From: G038396625 sp038396625
Lineage (GTDB): Bacteria > Bacillota > Clostridia > Peptostreptococcales > Thermotaleaceae
DNA length: 64,000 nucleotides
Assembly: GCA_038396625.1 (NCBI GenBank)
Contig: CP121688.1
Location: 2,480,001-2,544,000, forward strand
Direction of reading: 5' to 3'
Shown: piece by piece, positions 17,302 to 26,796 of the stretch
How the letters are laid out: each line of letters starts with the position of its first letter
Position numbering within the stretch: the first letter of the stretch is position 1
Notes under the pieces: model-generated
Databases searched by the model: none
What the model saw: the letters and a program-made list of their open reading frames with translations, nothing else
What the model was told of the DNA's origin: nothing
Made by a program: the position numbers and the translations under genes

Positions 17302-18663
17302 CTATTCTAACCATCGCCATGCAGCTGGATAATAGTTTTTTAGCATGGTCCCTGTTTGTTTTGCCCATCCGAGGGGAAAGTTGTCTACACATACTAAAGT
17401 CCATCCCTTTTCACCCATAATATGTAGCGTTTCTCCCTTTAAATACTTCACAACATCTTGATCATCACAAGAAAAATTTACAATTCTCTTTGCACCTTTA
17501 CAAGTCAATCCCATAGCGAGTGCATGACTGGGTTCAAATCTATTTTTCTTAAAAGTTCCTAAAAACCACCCAGATCTTAATACCTTTAGCCCTCTCAGAT
17601 TTGGTAATCCTTCAGGCAGCATATAAAGATTGTCATTGTGTATTTCATAGTTTCCATTGGGTATACTATTTAAATTTTCCTTAACAAAATGATAAAAATC
17701 CTTACTTGGTGTACAACTAGATGTGCTCTTCATCTCTAAAGATTCGATTTCTTTATCCGATTTTTTTTCCATCATTGCTAAGAAATGTCCTTCTCCTTCT
17801 AGCTTATGAGGCCATAGTCTTATGCACCGCTCTAGGTAGGAATCTCCGTTAATCCACTCAGGTCTACCTCCTGTAAATCCATAATTTTTAGGAAGATCCA
17901 CAACAGAAAAATCTTGATTTTCTTGGATAAATATTTCTATGATTTTTTCATTTTCTTCAGGTGAAAACGTACATGTAGAATACAATATTTTTCCTTTTTC
18001 CTTTAACATCGCTTGTGTATGCGCCATAATATTGCTTTGTATAGGTGTATAATAAGTCGCATCATGTTTTTCCCAAGTTTTTGCCATACTGCTATCTTTC
18101 CGGAACATTCCCTCTCCTGAGCATGGTGCATCCACTAAAATACGATGGAAATAGTTTAGAAAATATCTTTTTAGTTTCTCTGGGGATTCATTAGTTATAA
18201 TAGCATTTTTAATACCAAGTAACTCTATGTTCTTTATAACAGCTTTGACCCTGTTTAAATGAATATCATTGGTTATCAATATCCCCTGTCCTTTTAATGC
18301 ACTGGCGATCTGAGTGGATTTTCCACCTGGAGCAGCGCATACATCTAATATATACTCTCCAGGATGAGGATCCAGCATTTCTACAGGTGCCATAGCACTA
18401 GGTTCTTGTATATAGTATAAACCTGCATGATAATAAGGATGCTTGGCTGGTCTTTCGCTTTCCTCAAAATAAAAACCATTTTCACACCAAGGTATAGGCT
18501 TTAGGGGAAAGGGAGAAATCTTTTTAAAATCTTCTGCTGTTATTTTTAAGGTATTCACACGTAGGCCTTGTAATTTTCCTGCGTCATAAGCTGCCAAAAA
18601 TGGTTCAAATTCATCTTGTAATAATATTTTCATTTTTTCTAAATATTTTTTAGGTAGATACAT
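17302..18663 (-). CDS. RsmB/RsmF-family rRNA cytosine-C5 methyltransferase
   Basis: 453 residues. The SAM-binding motif is VCAAPGGKSTQIA. DAPCSGEGMFRKDSS and YSTCTFSPEENEKII carry the two conserved Cys, the second being the nucleophile. The C-terminal extension (about 300-453) is the PUA-like domain found in RsmF/YebU-type proteins. It methylates cytosine in rRNA, probably 16S, using S-adenosylmethionine. It is the first gene of an operon with the RsuA-type gene. Confidence 0.92.
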   Translation of the reverse strand: MYLPKKYLEKMKILLQDEFEPFLAAYDAGKLQGLRVNTLKITAEDFKKISPFPLKPIPWCENGFYFEESERPAKHPYYHAGLYYIQEPSAMAPVEMLDPHPGEYILDVCAAPGGKSTQIASALKGQGILITNDIHLNRVKAVIKNIELLGIKNAIITNESPEKLKRYFLNYFHRILVDAPCSGEGMFRKDSSMAKTWEKHDATYYTPIQSNIMAHTQAMLKEKGKILYSTCTFSPEENEKIIEIFIQENQDFSVVDLPKNYGFTGGRPEWINGDSYLERCIRLWPHKLEGEGHFLAMMEKKSDKEIESLEMKSTSSCTPSKDFYHFVKENLNSIPNGNYEIHNDNLYMLPEGLPNLRGLKVLRSGWFLGTFKKNRFEPSHALAMGLTCKGAKRIVNFSCDDQDVVKYLKGETLHIMGEKGWTLVCVDNFPLGWAKQTGTMLKNYYPAAWRWLE

Positions 18664-18723
18664 CGCTTTTATTCCTCTCCTCTTGACTTATATGCTCTAG
18701 CTTTACCTAAGTTTATACAAAAT

Positions 18724-18749
18724 TATACCCACCTACATAGGTGGGTAAT
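18724..18749 (-). terminator. Terminator after pssA
   Basis: A near-perfect palindrome TACCCACCTA / TAGGTGGGTA (18726-18735 with 18738-18747) lies 7 bp after the pssA stop on the minus strand and is followed by an A/T-rich run. Confidence 0.7.
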
Positions 18750-18755
18750 ACGTAT

Positions 18756-19271
18756 CTATCTTTTTCGTAATTTAATTCTTTTGCTCACCATCGCATAAGA
18801 TAAAAATAGCATCGATATAAAAATAACATGTAAGCTCGTCACAAATTTCGTAGAATATAAAGACATTAATGCTACAATCCCACCACACAAAGTAATAGGG
18901 ATACCCATATATACACCTTCAAACTCCATAATATTATACCTTGCCAATCTTACCGTTCCACAAAGGGCAAATACTAATGTAATTGCAATCCCCATTGCAC
19001 CTGTTTCCATTAAGTTTAAATGCCACATTAAAATGGCAGGTGCTACCCCAAATGAAATTAAGTCGCATAACGAATCTAATTCTTTCCCAAATTCGCTTAC
19101 CACATCTAGTTTCCTTGCCAATTTTCCATCCATTCTATCCAACATGCCTGCAATAATAATTAAACTTGCAGAGATACGATATTGGTCATAAAATATAGAA
19201 ATAATTGCTAATATCCCCAATGTCAAATTTAGAAGCGTAAATATATTTGGTATCAACCGCTTATACTTCAT
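18756..19271 (-). CDS. pssA: CDP-diacylglycerol-serine O-phosphatidyltransferase
   Basis: 171 residues with about five membrane segments. The CDP-alcohol phosphatidyltransferase motif D-x2-DG-x2-AR-x8-G-x3-D-x3-D is complete, beginning at DRMDGKLAR and ending at LDSLCD; its Asp residues bind metal and CDP. The IPNIFTLLNLTLGILAI start and ISFGVAPAI segment are typical of the short PssA of Bacillota. It makes phosphatidylserine from CDP-diacylglycerol and serine. No psd gene is adjacent. Confidence 0.9.
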   Translation of the reverse strand: MKYKRLIPNIFTLLNLTLGILAIISIFYDQYRISASLIIIAGMLDRMDGKLARKLDVVSEFGKELDSLCDLISFGVAPAILMWHLNLMETGAMGIAITLVFALCGTVRLARYNIMEFEGVYMGIPITLCGGIVALMSLYSTKFVTSLHVIFISMLFLSYAMVSKRIKLRKR

Positions 19272-19640
19272 CCATCATCACCTCAATCATCATTCTAAGA
19301 CCCACTCCCTCACCGTATACTTGTCTTTCATCAAATCATATCATTAGAAAGTAAATTTAACAATACCTAAGCTGAATACAAGTTTTATTATCTTGTTATA
19401 ATATATTATGGTTGCCTTTTTATATATGTCAATTTCCCCTTTATATATACTATTTTACAGGAAAAATTTCATTCTTCAAAGCTATTTTTATGGTATTTTT
19501 TATTTTATTGTTATATAATTACAGTTGAACAAAGGAATCGGCTTTTTTGCTCATATCCTTTTTCTATACATATATCCGTTGCTCTTTTGTATTATATAGG
19601 TTGTTTTGTTTGTTTAAATTAATATATAGGAGGTTTGATC
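19272..19640. other. Intergenic region upstream of pssA and fba
   Basis: About 370 bp of AT-rich sequence between two divergent genes, so it should hold both promoters. TATAAT occurs near 19397, without a clear -35 box at proper spacing. No coding frame or structured RNA was recognised. Confidence 0.5.
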
Positions 19641-20573
19641 ATGCCACTTATTACATCAACTCAAATGTTTAAGGATGCACATGCAGGGGGTTATGCCATT
19701 GGTGCATTCAATGTAAACAATATGGAAATTATTCAAGGGATTGTAGAAGCAGCAAAAGCAGAAAAGTCTCCACTCATCCTTCAGGTTTCTGCCGGTGCAA
19801 GAAAATATGCGAGTCCTATCTATCTAAGAAAACTTGTTGAAGCAGCAGTTGAAGACAGTGGACTGGATATTGTACTTCATCTTGACCACGGTGAAGATTT
19901 CGAAATATGTAAGGCCTGCATCGATGATGGTTTTACTTCTGTCATGATTGATGGTTCTAAATATCCTTTTGAAGAAAATATTGCTCTTACAAAAAAAGTT
20001 GTAGATTATGCCCATTCAAAAGGCGTTGTAGTAGAAGCTGAATTAGGAAAACTTGCAGGTATTGAAGATGATGTCAAAGTAAGCGAAAGAGATGCAACTT
20101 TTACAGATCCTGATGAAGCCGTAGAATTTGTAGAAAGAACTGGCGTAGATTCTTTGGCTATTGCCATTGGAACAAGTCATGGGGCATACAAATTCAAGGG
20201 AGAGCCACGATTAGACTTTGAAAGATTGGAAAAAATCACTAAACTGCTACCAAATACACCTTTGGTTCTACATGGTGCATCAACCGTTCTTCCCGAATTC
20301 GTGAACTATTGTAACCAGTATGGTGGCAATATTCCTGGTGCACAAGGTGTTCCTGAAGACATGATTCGACAAGCCGCAAAATTAGGGGTATGCAAAGTAA
20401 ACATCGATACTGACTTAAGATTAGCTATGACTGCTGCCGTTAGAAAATTTTTAGTAGAAAATCCATCCGATTTTGATCCTAGAAAATATTTAGGTCCTGC
20501 CAGAGAAGCTATAAAAGGTATGGTACAGCACAAGATTCGGAATGTTTTAGGTTCAAGTAATACACTAAAATAA
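19641..20573 (+). CDS. fba: Class II fructose-1,6-bisphosphate aldolase
   Basis: 310 residues from the ATG at 19641, which has AGGAGG 7 bases upstream. The metal-binding pair is D82/H83 in HLDHGEDFE. Other class II landmarks are GTSHGAYKF, VLHGASTVLP and VNIDTDLRLAMTAAVRKF near the end. It cleaves fructose-1,6-bisphosphate to dihydroxyacetone phosphate and glyceraldehyde-3-phosphate, using a divalent metal such as Zn2+. It stands alone with its own upstream region, as often seen in Clostridia. Tagatose-bisphosphate aldolase is a close alternative. Confidence 0.95.
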   Translation: MPLITSTQMFKDAHAGGYAIGAFNVNNMEIIQGIVEAAKAEKSPLILQVSAGARKYASPIYLRKLVEAAVEDSGLDIVLHLDHGEDFEICKACIDDGFTSVMIDGSKYPFEENIALTKKVVDYAHSKGVVVEAELGKLAGIEDDVKVSERDATFTDPDEAVEFVERTGVDSLAIAIGTSHGAYKFKGEPRLDFERLEKITKLLPNTPLVLHGASTVLPEFVNYCNQYGGNIPGAQGVPEDMIRQAAKLGVCKVNIDTDLRLAMTAAVRKFLVENPSDFDPRKYLGPAREAIKGMVQHKIRNVLGSSNTLK

Positions 20574-20623
20574 AAAATGGCCAGGTTTTCCTGGTTATTC
20601 TTTCTTATAAGGGGTGCTTTATC

Positions 20624-21001
20624 ATGAAAACAGCTGCAATAGGGATTGTGGTAAAAAACAATGAAGTTCTACTTGTCAATAGAAAGTTTCCTCCTAAGCT
20701 TTGGGCACCACCCGGTGGATTTTTAGATCCCGGTGAAACCCCAGAAGAAACTGTTTCTCGTGAGGTTTGGGAAGAAACAGGAGTAACATGTGAGGTAATC
20801 GGTAAGGTCCATGAATTTGACTATCATGATGCTTACAACGATTCCCATATTGACGTATATGTATGCAAATATCTTTCTGGAGAACTTGAATGTAGCTTTG
20901 AAAGTTTAGATGTTCATTGGTTTGATATCGCACATTTACCAACACCAATCTCTCCAGAATCATCCATTTTTGAAATGGCAGTTCAACAAATGAATCGATG
21001 A
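20624..21001 (+). CDS. Nudix hydrolase
   Basis: 125 residues. The Nudix box GX5EX7REUXEEXGU is complete, from GGFLDPGETPEETVSREVWE to ETGV. The start KTAAIGIVVKNNEVLLVNRK is the first strand of the fold. These enzymes hydrolyse nucleoside diphosphates linked to another group. The substrate cannot be predicted; the short form resembles ADP-ribose or 8-oxo-dGTP hydrolases. It follows fba by 50 bp, with a small CCAGG/CCTGG hairpin between. Confidence 0.9.
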   Translation: MKTAAIGIVVKNNEVLLVNRKFPPKLWAPPGGFLDPGETPEETVSREVWEETGVTCEVIGKVHEFDYHDAYNDSHIDVYVCKYLSGELECSFESLDVHWFDIAHLPTPISPESSIFEMAVQQMNR

Positions 21002-21015
21002 TTTTTCTTATTTTA

Positions 21016-21042
21016 AAAGGAAGTCAGTATCTGACTTCCTTT
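21016..21042. terminator. Bidirectional terminator between Nudix and cyclophilin genes
   Basis: A perfect 12-bp stem AAAGGAAGTCAG / CTGACTTCCTTT (21016-21027 with 21031-21042) with a 3-base loop between two convergent genes. Confidence 0.88.
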
Positions 21043-21046
21043 GTAT

Positions 21047-21565
21047 TTACATTTTTTCTGGTTCTGGATAAGTTTCTCCAAACAACTCTACTGTTACTTC
21101 TTTCATTCTTTGGTCTTCCAATGGTTTGTCATTTCTATTGGTCTTCGTACTTGCAATTTTGTCTACTTCTTCTATCCCTTCTATTACTTTTCCAAAGGCA
21201 GCATACTGTCCATCTAAGTGTGGAGAATTTTCATGCATGATAAAGAATTGTGAACCTGCAGAATCTGGATGCATTGCTCTAGCCATGGAAATAACACCTT
21301 TGGCATGTTTTAAATCATTCACAAAATTATTCATAGAGAATTCTCCTTTAATAGTATATCCAGGCCCTCCTGTTCCTGTTCCATTAGGACAACCTCCTTG
21401 TATCATAAAACCTGGAATTACCCTATGAAAAATCAATCCATCATAAAACTTTTTTTGTACTAAATTAATGAAATTATTCACTGTATTTGGGGCTATATCC
21501 GGATATAACTCTACCTTTATTTCTTGATCATTCTCCATCTTAATCGTTACAATAGGGTTTTTCAT
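21047..21565 (-). CDS. Cyclophilin-type peptidyl-prolyl cis-trans isomerase
   Basis: 172 residues, a single cyclophilin domain. Typical motifs are VNNFINLVQKKFYDGLIFHR, GFMIQGGCPNGTGTGGPGY, SAGSQFFIMHENSPHLDGQY and FGKVIEGIEEVDKIA. There is no signal peptide, so it acts in the cytoplasm on protein folding. The ATG at 21565 has AAAGGA 8 bases upstream; the ATG at 21574 abuts that site and is unlikely. Confidence 0.95.
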   Translation of the reverse strand: MKNPIVTIKMENDQEIKVELYPDIAPNTVNNFINLVQKKFYDGLIFHRVIPGFMIQGGCPNGTGTGGPGYTIKGEFSMNNFVNDLKHAKGVISMARAMHPDSAGSQFFIMHENSPHLDGQYAAFGKVIEGIEEVDKIASTKTNRNDKPLEDQRMKEVTVELFGETYPEPEKM

Positions 21566-21666
21566 TTTTATCATCCTTTCATTTTTTTGTCTCTATTCTT
21601 TTTTACTATATCTTGGCATAATATGCAACATAAGTTTATCTATTTACCACTATTTTTACTTTGTTG

Positions 21667-22353
21667 TTATCTTATTTGTTTTAATTTGTGAAAAGATAAA
21701 CCACCTATCCCTCCCATGATAACAATAAAAGAGATGATCACCTTTATGGCAATATCTATAAAAAATTCCAAAGGCAACATCTGAATCAATACGTCTTCCT
21801 TCGGATCTAACAGCCATAGATCATTATCAAAAAAGATTTCATGAAAATAAGTGAAATATTTATAAAAATCAATTTGAATCAGTAAAAACAGTATGGTCAT
21901 GACTGTCAGTGACACAACACTGGCGTTAAAGAAGCTTTTAAAAATATCCTTATACATATTCTGTGACAATTTAAACAATATGATTACTGCAATAGTCAAA
22001 AATATGACCCCTGTATTTCGTAACATATATCCTTTTTGGAATAATTTTTTTACATCAATCATATGCTGCTTTTCTCTTTCACCAAAAACTGGAGCTCTTT
22101 GTCCTTTTATTTTTATCTGAATCTCTAAATCATCTTCTTTTCCACTTAAATAATGGATTAACTTTTCAGCAATCTTAGCTAAGTCTGGTTCCTGAATTTG
22201 TGTAACTTCAGTAATATCATACTTTTTAAATTCTTTTACATAAAATTTTTTATCGAATGCATAGACTTGAAGCACCGATAATAAGACCACAATAGGAAGA
22301 AAGATACTAATCACCATACGGCTAATTTTACACAAAGTTTCTCTTTCTCTCAT
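21667..22353 (-). CDS. TIGR01906/DUF1461 family integral membrane protein
   Basis: 228 residues. Membrane segments lie at about 12-30, 110-130, 140-162 and 195-220. The motifs FGEREKQHMIDVKKLF after an outer loop and FFDNDLWLLDPKEDVLIQMLP before the last segment match the family described as TIGR01906. The function is unknown. It lies 31 bp after the radical SAM gene on the same strand, so the two are probably co-transcribed. Confidence 0.85.
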   Translation of the reverse strand: MRERETLCKISRMVISIFLPIVVLLSVLQVYAFDKKFYVKEFKKYDITEVTQIQEPDLAKIAEKLIHYLSGKEDDLEIQIKIKGQRAPVFGEREKQHMIDVKKLFQKGYMLRNTGVIFLTIAVIILFKLSQNMYKDIFKSFFNASVVSLTVMTILFLLIQIDFYKYFTYFHEIFFDNDLWLLDPKEDVLIQMLPLEFFIDIAIKVIISFIVIMGGIGGLSFHKLKQIR

Positions 22354-22383
22354 ATTTATACTCCATTTCTATGATATTTTTAT

Positions 22384-23304
22384 CTACTTTCGCTTGCACC
22401 CTTGAAAACTGTTTCTTTTCTTTAGCTCTTGCTCAATTCCATTCAAAACTGCTCTCTTATTAAGACTCCAACGAGGACCTACTAACAAATCTTTTGAACC
22501 ATCTCCTGTCATACGATGAATGACCACTTCTGGTGGCAAAAGTTCTAAAGCATCCACAATCAAGGAGATATACTCTTCCTGGGATAATAAAGGAAAATCA
22601 GATTGTGTATAAAGCTGACAAAGATCTGTATTTTTTAAGATATGCATCAAATGCAATTTTACACCATCAATGCCACATTTAGATATATACTGAATAGATG
22701 CCACCATATCTTCCTTTGTTTCTCCTGGAAGCCCCATAATTAAATGAATAACCGTACGAATCCTTCTCTCTTTTAAATCTTGTAGTTTCTCCTCAAAATA
22801 ATCTAAAGAATATCCTCTTCTTATGAACCTAGCAGTAGCTTCATGGATAGTCTGTAAGCCAAGTTCCACCCAAAGATAAGTTTCTTGATTTAACTGTTCT
22901 AATAACTTCAGAACATCTTCTGGCAGACAATCAGGTCTTGTGGCGATTGCCAGTCCAACTACACCCTCACAGTTTAACGCTTCTCGATATTTTCTTTCTA
23001 AATCCTTAACAGAAGCATAGGTATTGGTAAAATTCTGAAAATAAGCGATATATTTTCCTTTGGGCCACTTTAGAGATAAAAATTCTTTCTGTTGCCTGAT
23101 CTGTTCACAAATACTTAGTATTTTAGGGGCAGCAAATTCCCCTGCCCCTTCTTCACTACAAAATATACATCCTTTTCGACCAATGGTTCCATCTCTATTT
23201 GGACAAGTAAAATCTCCATCTAAAGAGAGTTTAAAAACTTTTTGCCCAAATACTTTTCTGAGCTCATAATTTAAAGAATGATATCTTTTATCATCCCATC
23301 TCAT
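22384..23304 (-). CDS. TIGR01212-family radical SAM protein (YhcC-like)
   Basis: 306 residues. The radical SAM cluster Cys are C34, C46 and C49 in CPNRDGTIGRKGCIFC, with longer spacing than the usual Cx3Cx2C, as in the YhcC/TIGR01212 group. YFQNFTNTYA, LWVELGLQTIHEATARFI and HLIMGLPGETKEDM are further family motifs. It belongs with Elp3-like radical SAM enzymes; the substrate is unknown. Upstream partner of the DUF1461 gene. Confidence 0.9.
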   Translation of the reverse strand: MRWDDKRYHSLNYELRKVFGQKVFKLSLDGDFTCPNRDGTIGRKGCIFCSEEGAGEFAAPKILSICEQIRQQKEFLSLKWPKGKYIAYFQNFTNTYASVKDLERKYREALNCEGVVGLAIATRPDCLPEDVLKLLEQLNQETYLWVELGLQTIHEATARFIRRGYSLDYFEEKLQDLKERRIRTVIHLIMGLPGETKEDMVASIQYISKCGIDGVKLHLMHILKNTDLCQLYTQSDFPLLSQEEYISLIVDALELLPPEVVIHRMTGDGSKDLLVGPRWSLNKRAVLNGIEQELKKRNSFQGCKRK

Positions 23305-23329
23305 AAAAATCCTCCAATAACCTTGTCTA

Positions 23330-24760
23330 TTATTTCATGAAATCTTCTTTCAATCCCTCTTGTAAGTCTGCAAGAGGAATTTCAAAAGTCGGTATACCTG
23401 CTGCATAAGGAGCAATTTCATATAAACCAAAATAAATTCCTAAACGATCATTTTTTAGATAAAAAGAGTGATTATCGTCAATACGTTCAAACCCTTGATA
23501 GGGTACATAAACATCCTCTGATTTTTCCCCTTCCTTTAGTGCTTTTTCGTATAGTTCTTCTTCAATAACCTTTATTTGCTCTTTAATCTTGTGACTAATA
23601 ATTTTTTGATAATCATATCCTTCTTTAAATAAATCCTTTAACTTTAGAAGTTTTCCTGTTTCCAAATCTATGTTATAAGTAATATCATCGTGTCCTCCAT
23701 GGGCTCCTCCTGTATAGGTATAATAAACAACATACAGGCTTAAAATATCCTTTTCATTTTTCTTTTCTTCAAAGGTAATACTAGTAGCATAAGGACGCAT
23801 TTCATAGTCATACTTTTTGGCTTCCTCCCAAGCTGCTTTTGCCGCTTCACTCAATTCTTCCTTAAAGCTTAGGATATCTATTTCAAACATTTGATTAATT
23901 TTATTCTGTACTTTTTCATCCTCTAACCCAGAGATTATAGGTATATTCACATCTACATTAATCCAATCTTCAGATTCATGAATCTTTCTTTTATTTACCA
24001 TGACTGCATGAGGACTTAAAGCAACATCTGTATTTATTCCTTTTTTGAACATCGTAAAAGGAATTTCAAATTCAGCATCTTTTGTATCTTCTACACCCAC
24101 TTCATAGGGATTAAAATAAACGACGATACCATTCTCTTTCACATAATATTGATGATCCCTGATACTGGATTTGAGGATGGTAATTTGCTTGCCATTTTTT
24201 TTACACTGTTCTTCCACATAGTCCTTAATCACTTGCTTGTAATCTTCCTGTGAATCAAATAATTGATAAAGTGCCAAGGTTTTTCCACTATTTAGATCAA
24301 TATTATAACCATCATGCAATGCATATACAAAATCTTTACCTTGTCTTATTTGCTTCTCCACTTTCACACTCATCATATCTTCACTTTTATAGGTCACTTT
24401 CGATGTTAATAAGATATTGTCTACAATGTCTTCTTTACTATTGTCTTGATATCGATATTGTGCAGATTGTATTTGCATCTTTATAAAATCATCCGCCATA
24501 TTTTGAAAAAATTGGTTAATCCTATTTTCTGCCTCTTTATTTAATAGTTTTGAAATTACGGGGATTTGTACGCTTCCTGTTATATACTTTTCATTTACTT
24601 TTATTTCCTTTTTTTGCACTTCCAGCCCTTGTTTTTGTTCTACCTTACTAGCCGCATTCTCTGCTTTGCTAATTGTGGGAGTGCAACCTACTGAAAAAAT
24701 AAGCATACCTCCAATAATTACTGTTCCTGCCACTTGATACATTATTTTGTTCTCCATCAT
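23330..24760 (-). CDS. Lipoprotein with tandem DUF4163/DUF3298 repeats
   Basis: 476 residues. The N-terminus is a lipoprotein signal with Cys26 in IFSVGCTP, so it is probably anchored to the outer membrane face. Two similar halves follow (about 50-240 and 255-476), each with a DUF4163-like then DUF3298-like segment. They begin with similar motifs (VQIPVISKLLNKEAENRINQ and VNIPIISGLEDEKVQNKINQ). TYTGGAHGGHDDITYNIDL in the second half is the DUF3298 signature, also seen in RsiV and PdaC. No polysaccharide deacetylase or sigma gene is adjacent. AGGAG precedes two adjacent ATGs. Confidence 0.85.
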   Translation of the reverse strand: MMENKIMYQVAGTVIIGGMLIFSVGCTPTISKAENAASKVEQKQGLEVQKKEIKVNEKYITGSVQIPVISKLLNKEAENRINQFFQNMADDFIKMQIQSAQYRYQDNSKEDIVDNILLTSKVTYKSEDMMSVKVEKQIRQGKDFVYALHDGYNIDLNSGKTLALYQLFDSQEDYKQVIKDYVEEQCKKNGKQITILKSSIRDHQYYVKENGIVVYFNPYEVGVEDTKDAEFEIPFTMFKKGINTDVALSPHAVMVNKRKIHESEDWINVDVNIPIISGLEDEKVQNKINQMFEIDILSFKEELSEAAKAAWEEAKKYDYEMRPYATSITFEEKKNEKDILSLYVVYYTYTGGAHGGHDDITYNIDLETGKLLKLKDLFKEGYDYQKIISHKIKEQIKVIEEELYEKALKEGEKSEDVYVPYQGFERIDDNHSFYLKNDRLGIYFGLYEIAPYAAGIPTFEIPLADLQEGLKEDFMK

Positions 24761-24873
24761 AAAACCTCTCCTTGTATTCTTCTTTTTCTCCTATCCTCAT
24801 TTTAAAGGTTTTTCTATGGAAAAGGTTTACGAAAGAGTTACAATTCTATGGTTTATAATTATTAGAATATTTT

Positions 24874-26064
24874 TTATTTTACACGTAGAAACACTACTTT
24901 CAAATAGTTTCCTTCTGGAAAAGAATTTTTGACTGCAAAGTCTTCAGGAAGTGTATATTCTTCAAGGATTTGATATTTTTTCCCTGACTCAAAAAACGCT
25001 TTATGAATAAATTCTTTAAATTGCTTCATGCTGAAGGTACTACAATTAGTAGATGCTAAAATCATTCCTTCCTTTTCAGTAATCTCTATGGCTGCTTTTA
25101 TTAAATCTTTATAATCCTTAGCAGCACTAAAACGGTGCTTTTTAGACGTTGCAAAACTAGGTGGATCAAGGATTACTACATCAAATTTAAGTTTTTTCTT
25201 ACTGGCATATTTAAAATAATGAAACACATCTTCAACAATGATGTCATGGGCCTCATAATCTAGTTTGTTGATACTAAAATGTTCAATAGTCTTCGCTAAG
25301 CTTCGATTCGCCAGATCCACACTGGTCGTTTTGACTGCACCTCCTAATGCTGCAAAAATAGAAAAAGCTCCTGTATATGAAAAAGTGTTTAGTACTGTTT
25401 TTTTGCTGCTATAACGATCCCGAAGTGCTTTTCTTACCTCTCTTTGATCTAAAAATACCCCTACCATGGCTCCTTCATTCAGATAAATAGCAAAGTTTAC
25501 ATCATTCTCTTTTACAATTAAAGGTGCTGGCGCCCTTTCTCCACAAACAAAACCATCTTCATCAACAACCTTTCCATTATCATCAAATCTTTTCTTTTCA
25601 TATATCCCTTTATAGTTCACAATAGAATTTAGCGCCTTTAGAATATTCTGCTTAAAGGCATACATGCCCTTACTATACCAATTAATCAGGTAATATCCAT
25701 CAAAATAATCTATGGTCAATCCTCCTACTCCATCGCCTTCTCCGTTCAATATTCTAAAGGCTGTTGTGTGTTCTGATGCAAAAAATTTTTCTCTCTTGCC
25801 TATGGCTCTTTTCAGTTTTTGATAAAAAAATGCTTCATCAATTTCCTCTCTCTCACTATGAGTTAAAATCCATCCATAGCCTTTATTTTGTCTTCCATAA
25901 TAGCCTTTCGCCACAAATTGTTGCTTCTCATCTACCAAACGCAGCAGTTGTCCTTCTTCTTGAAGATCTTTCATGTTGATGATAGCATCTTTTAGGATCA
26001 GCGGATATCCTTGATAATATTTTTTCACGAGTTTATTTTTTATTATAAGCTTTATTTCTTTCAT
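24874..26064 (-). CDS. RlmI-like class I rRNA methyltransferase
   Basis: 396 residues. An N-terminal PUA domain (about 1-75) precedes a THUMP-free linker and a Rossmann methyltransferase. The SAM motif is VLNTFSYTGAFSIFAALGGA; the catalytic-type motif is VVILDPPSFATSKKH. This is the RlmI/YccW family, whose E. coli member makes m5C1962 in 23S rRNA. E. coli RlmI has similar length. The exact target in this organism is inferred. No clear operon partner. Confidence 0.88.
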   Translation of the reverse strand: MKEIKLIIKNKLVKKYYQGYPLILKDAIINMKDLQEEGQLLRLVDEKQQFVAKGYYGRQNKGYGWILTHSEREEIDEAFFYQKLKRAIGKREKFFASEHTTAFRILNGEGDGVGGLTIDYFDGYYLINWYSKGMYAFKQNILKALNSIVNYKGIYEKKRFDDNGKVVDEDGFVCGERAPAPLIVKENDVNFAIYLNEGAMVGVFLDQREVRKALRDRYSSKKTVLNTFSYTGAFSIFAALGGAVKTTSVDLANRSLAKTIEHFSINKLDYEAHDIIVEDVFHYFKYASKKKLKFDVVILDPPSFATSKKHRFSAAKDYKDLIKAAIEITEKEGMILASTNCSTFSMKQFKEFIHKAFFESGKKYQILEEYTLPEDFAVKNSFPEGNYLKVVFLRVK

Positions 26065-26209
26065 ATACTACCTTCCTTACCTATCCATTATTTTTAATAA
26101 TTATATCATATCAATTTTTCATCATAATTACACAAATTTTTTTCACAATTTCATCACAAGAAATCTATTCAAAATTCAAATAATACAAAAACAAAAATAG
26201 GGGTATTTT

Positions 26210-26533
26210 CTACCCCTTATCCATAAAAAATTTTCTTTTTTTAAACACTTCTATAGCTCCCACTACCACAATTGTCCTTGTAAACTTCAATAACTGAATG
26301 ATCATGTCACCATAAATCACATCTATCTTTGTAAGGAATAAAATGACAAGTTCAAAGAATATATAAGTAGTCATGCCTACCATTGCAATTGACATACATT
26401 TATCACGTTTCTCATACTCTTCATAAACCTCATAAGTTTCATATTTCTCAATAATATAATATGTAATCAATAATAAAGGTATGATACTCCAAAATATAGA
26501 TATATACCTGATTATTACATTAAAATCATTCAT
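26210..26533 (-). CDS. Small membrane protein, unknown function
   Basis: 107 residues from the ATG at 26533. There are three hydrophobic segments (about 9-25, 48-66 and 80-95) with a charged loop rich in Tyr and Glu (YETYEVYEEYEKRDK) between the first two. GGGAG lies 12 bases upstream of the ATG, a long spacing; an upstream TTG overlaps it. I do not recognise a family. Confidence 0.65.
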   Translation of the reverse strand: MNDFNVIIRYISIFWSIIPLLLITYYIIEKYETYEVYEEYEKRDKCMSIAMVGMTTYIFFELVILFLTKIDVIYGDMIIQLLKFTRTIVVVGAIEVFKKRKFFMDKG

Positions 26534-26743
26534 AAAACTTGTCAACTCCCTTCCTTGATTTTTACCTTACTTTTAAATACTTATAATATATATTTGATAT
26601 CAAAACGAAAAATCCTTCAAAAAATTTTGACAAAATCATAAAAAGCTAAAGCAATTATTTGGCGTTATACTTTTTTATATTATACTAGCCATAATTCATT
26701 GCTTGATCTATAAATTTAAGCTTTAAATGAAGCTCCTTGAATC

Positions 26744-26781
26744 AAAAAGAGACTAAGAAATTACTTTCTCAGTCTCTTTTT
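26744..26781 (-). terminator. Terminator after copper amine oxidase-domain gene
   Basis: A 17-bp stem with one mismatch (26744-26760 with 26765-26781; AAAAAGAGACT and its complement) closes on a 4-base loop, with T-runs on both strands. Confidence 0.9.
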
Positions 26782-26796
26782 CTATACCCTTTTTTA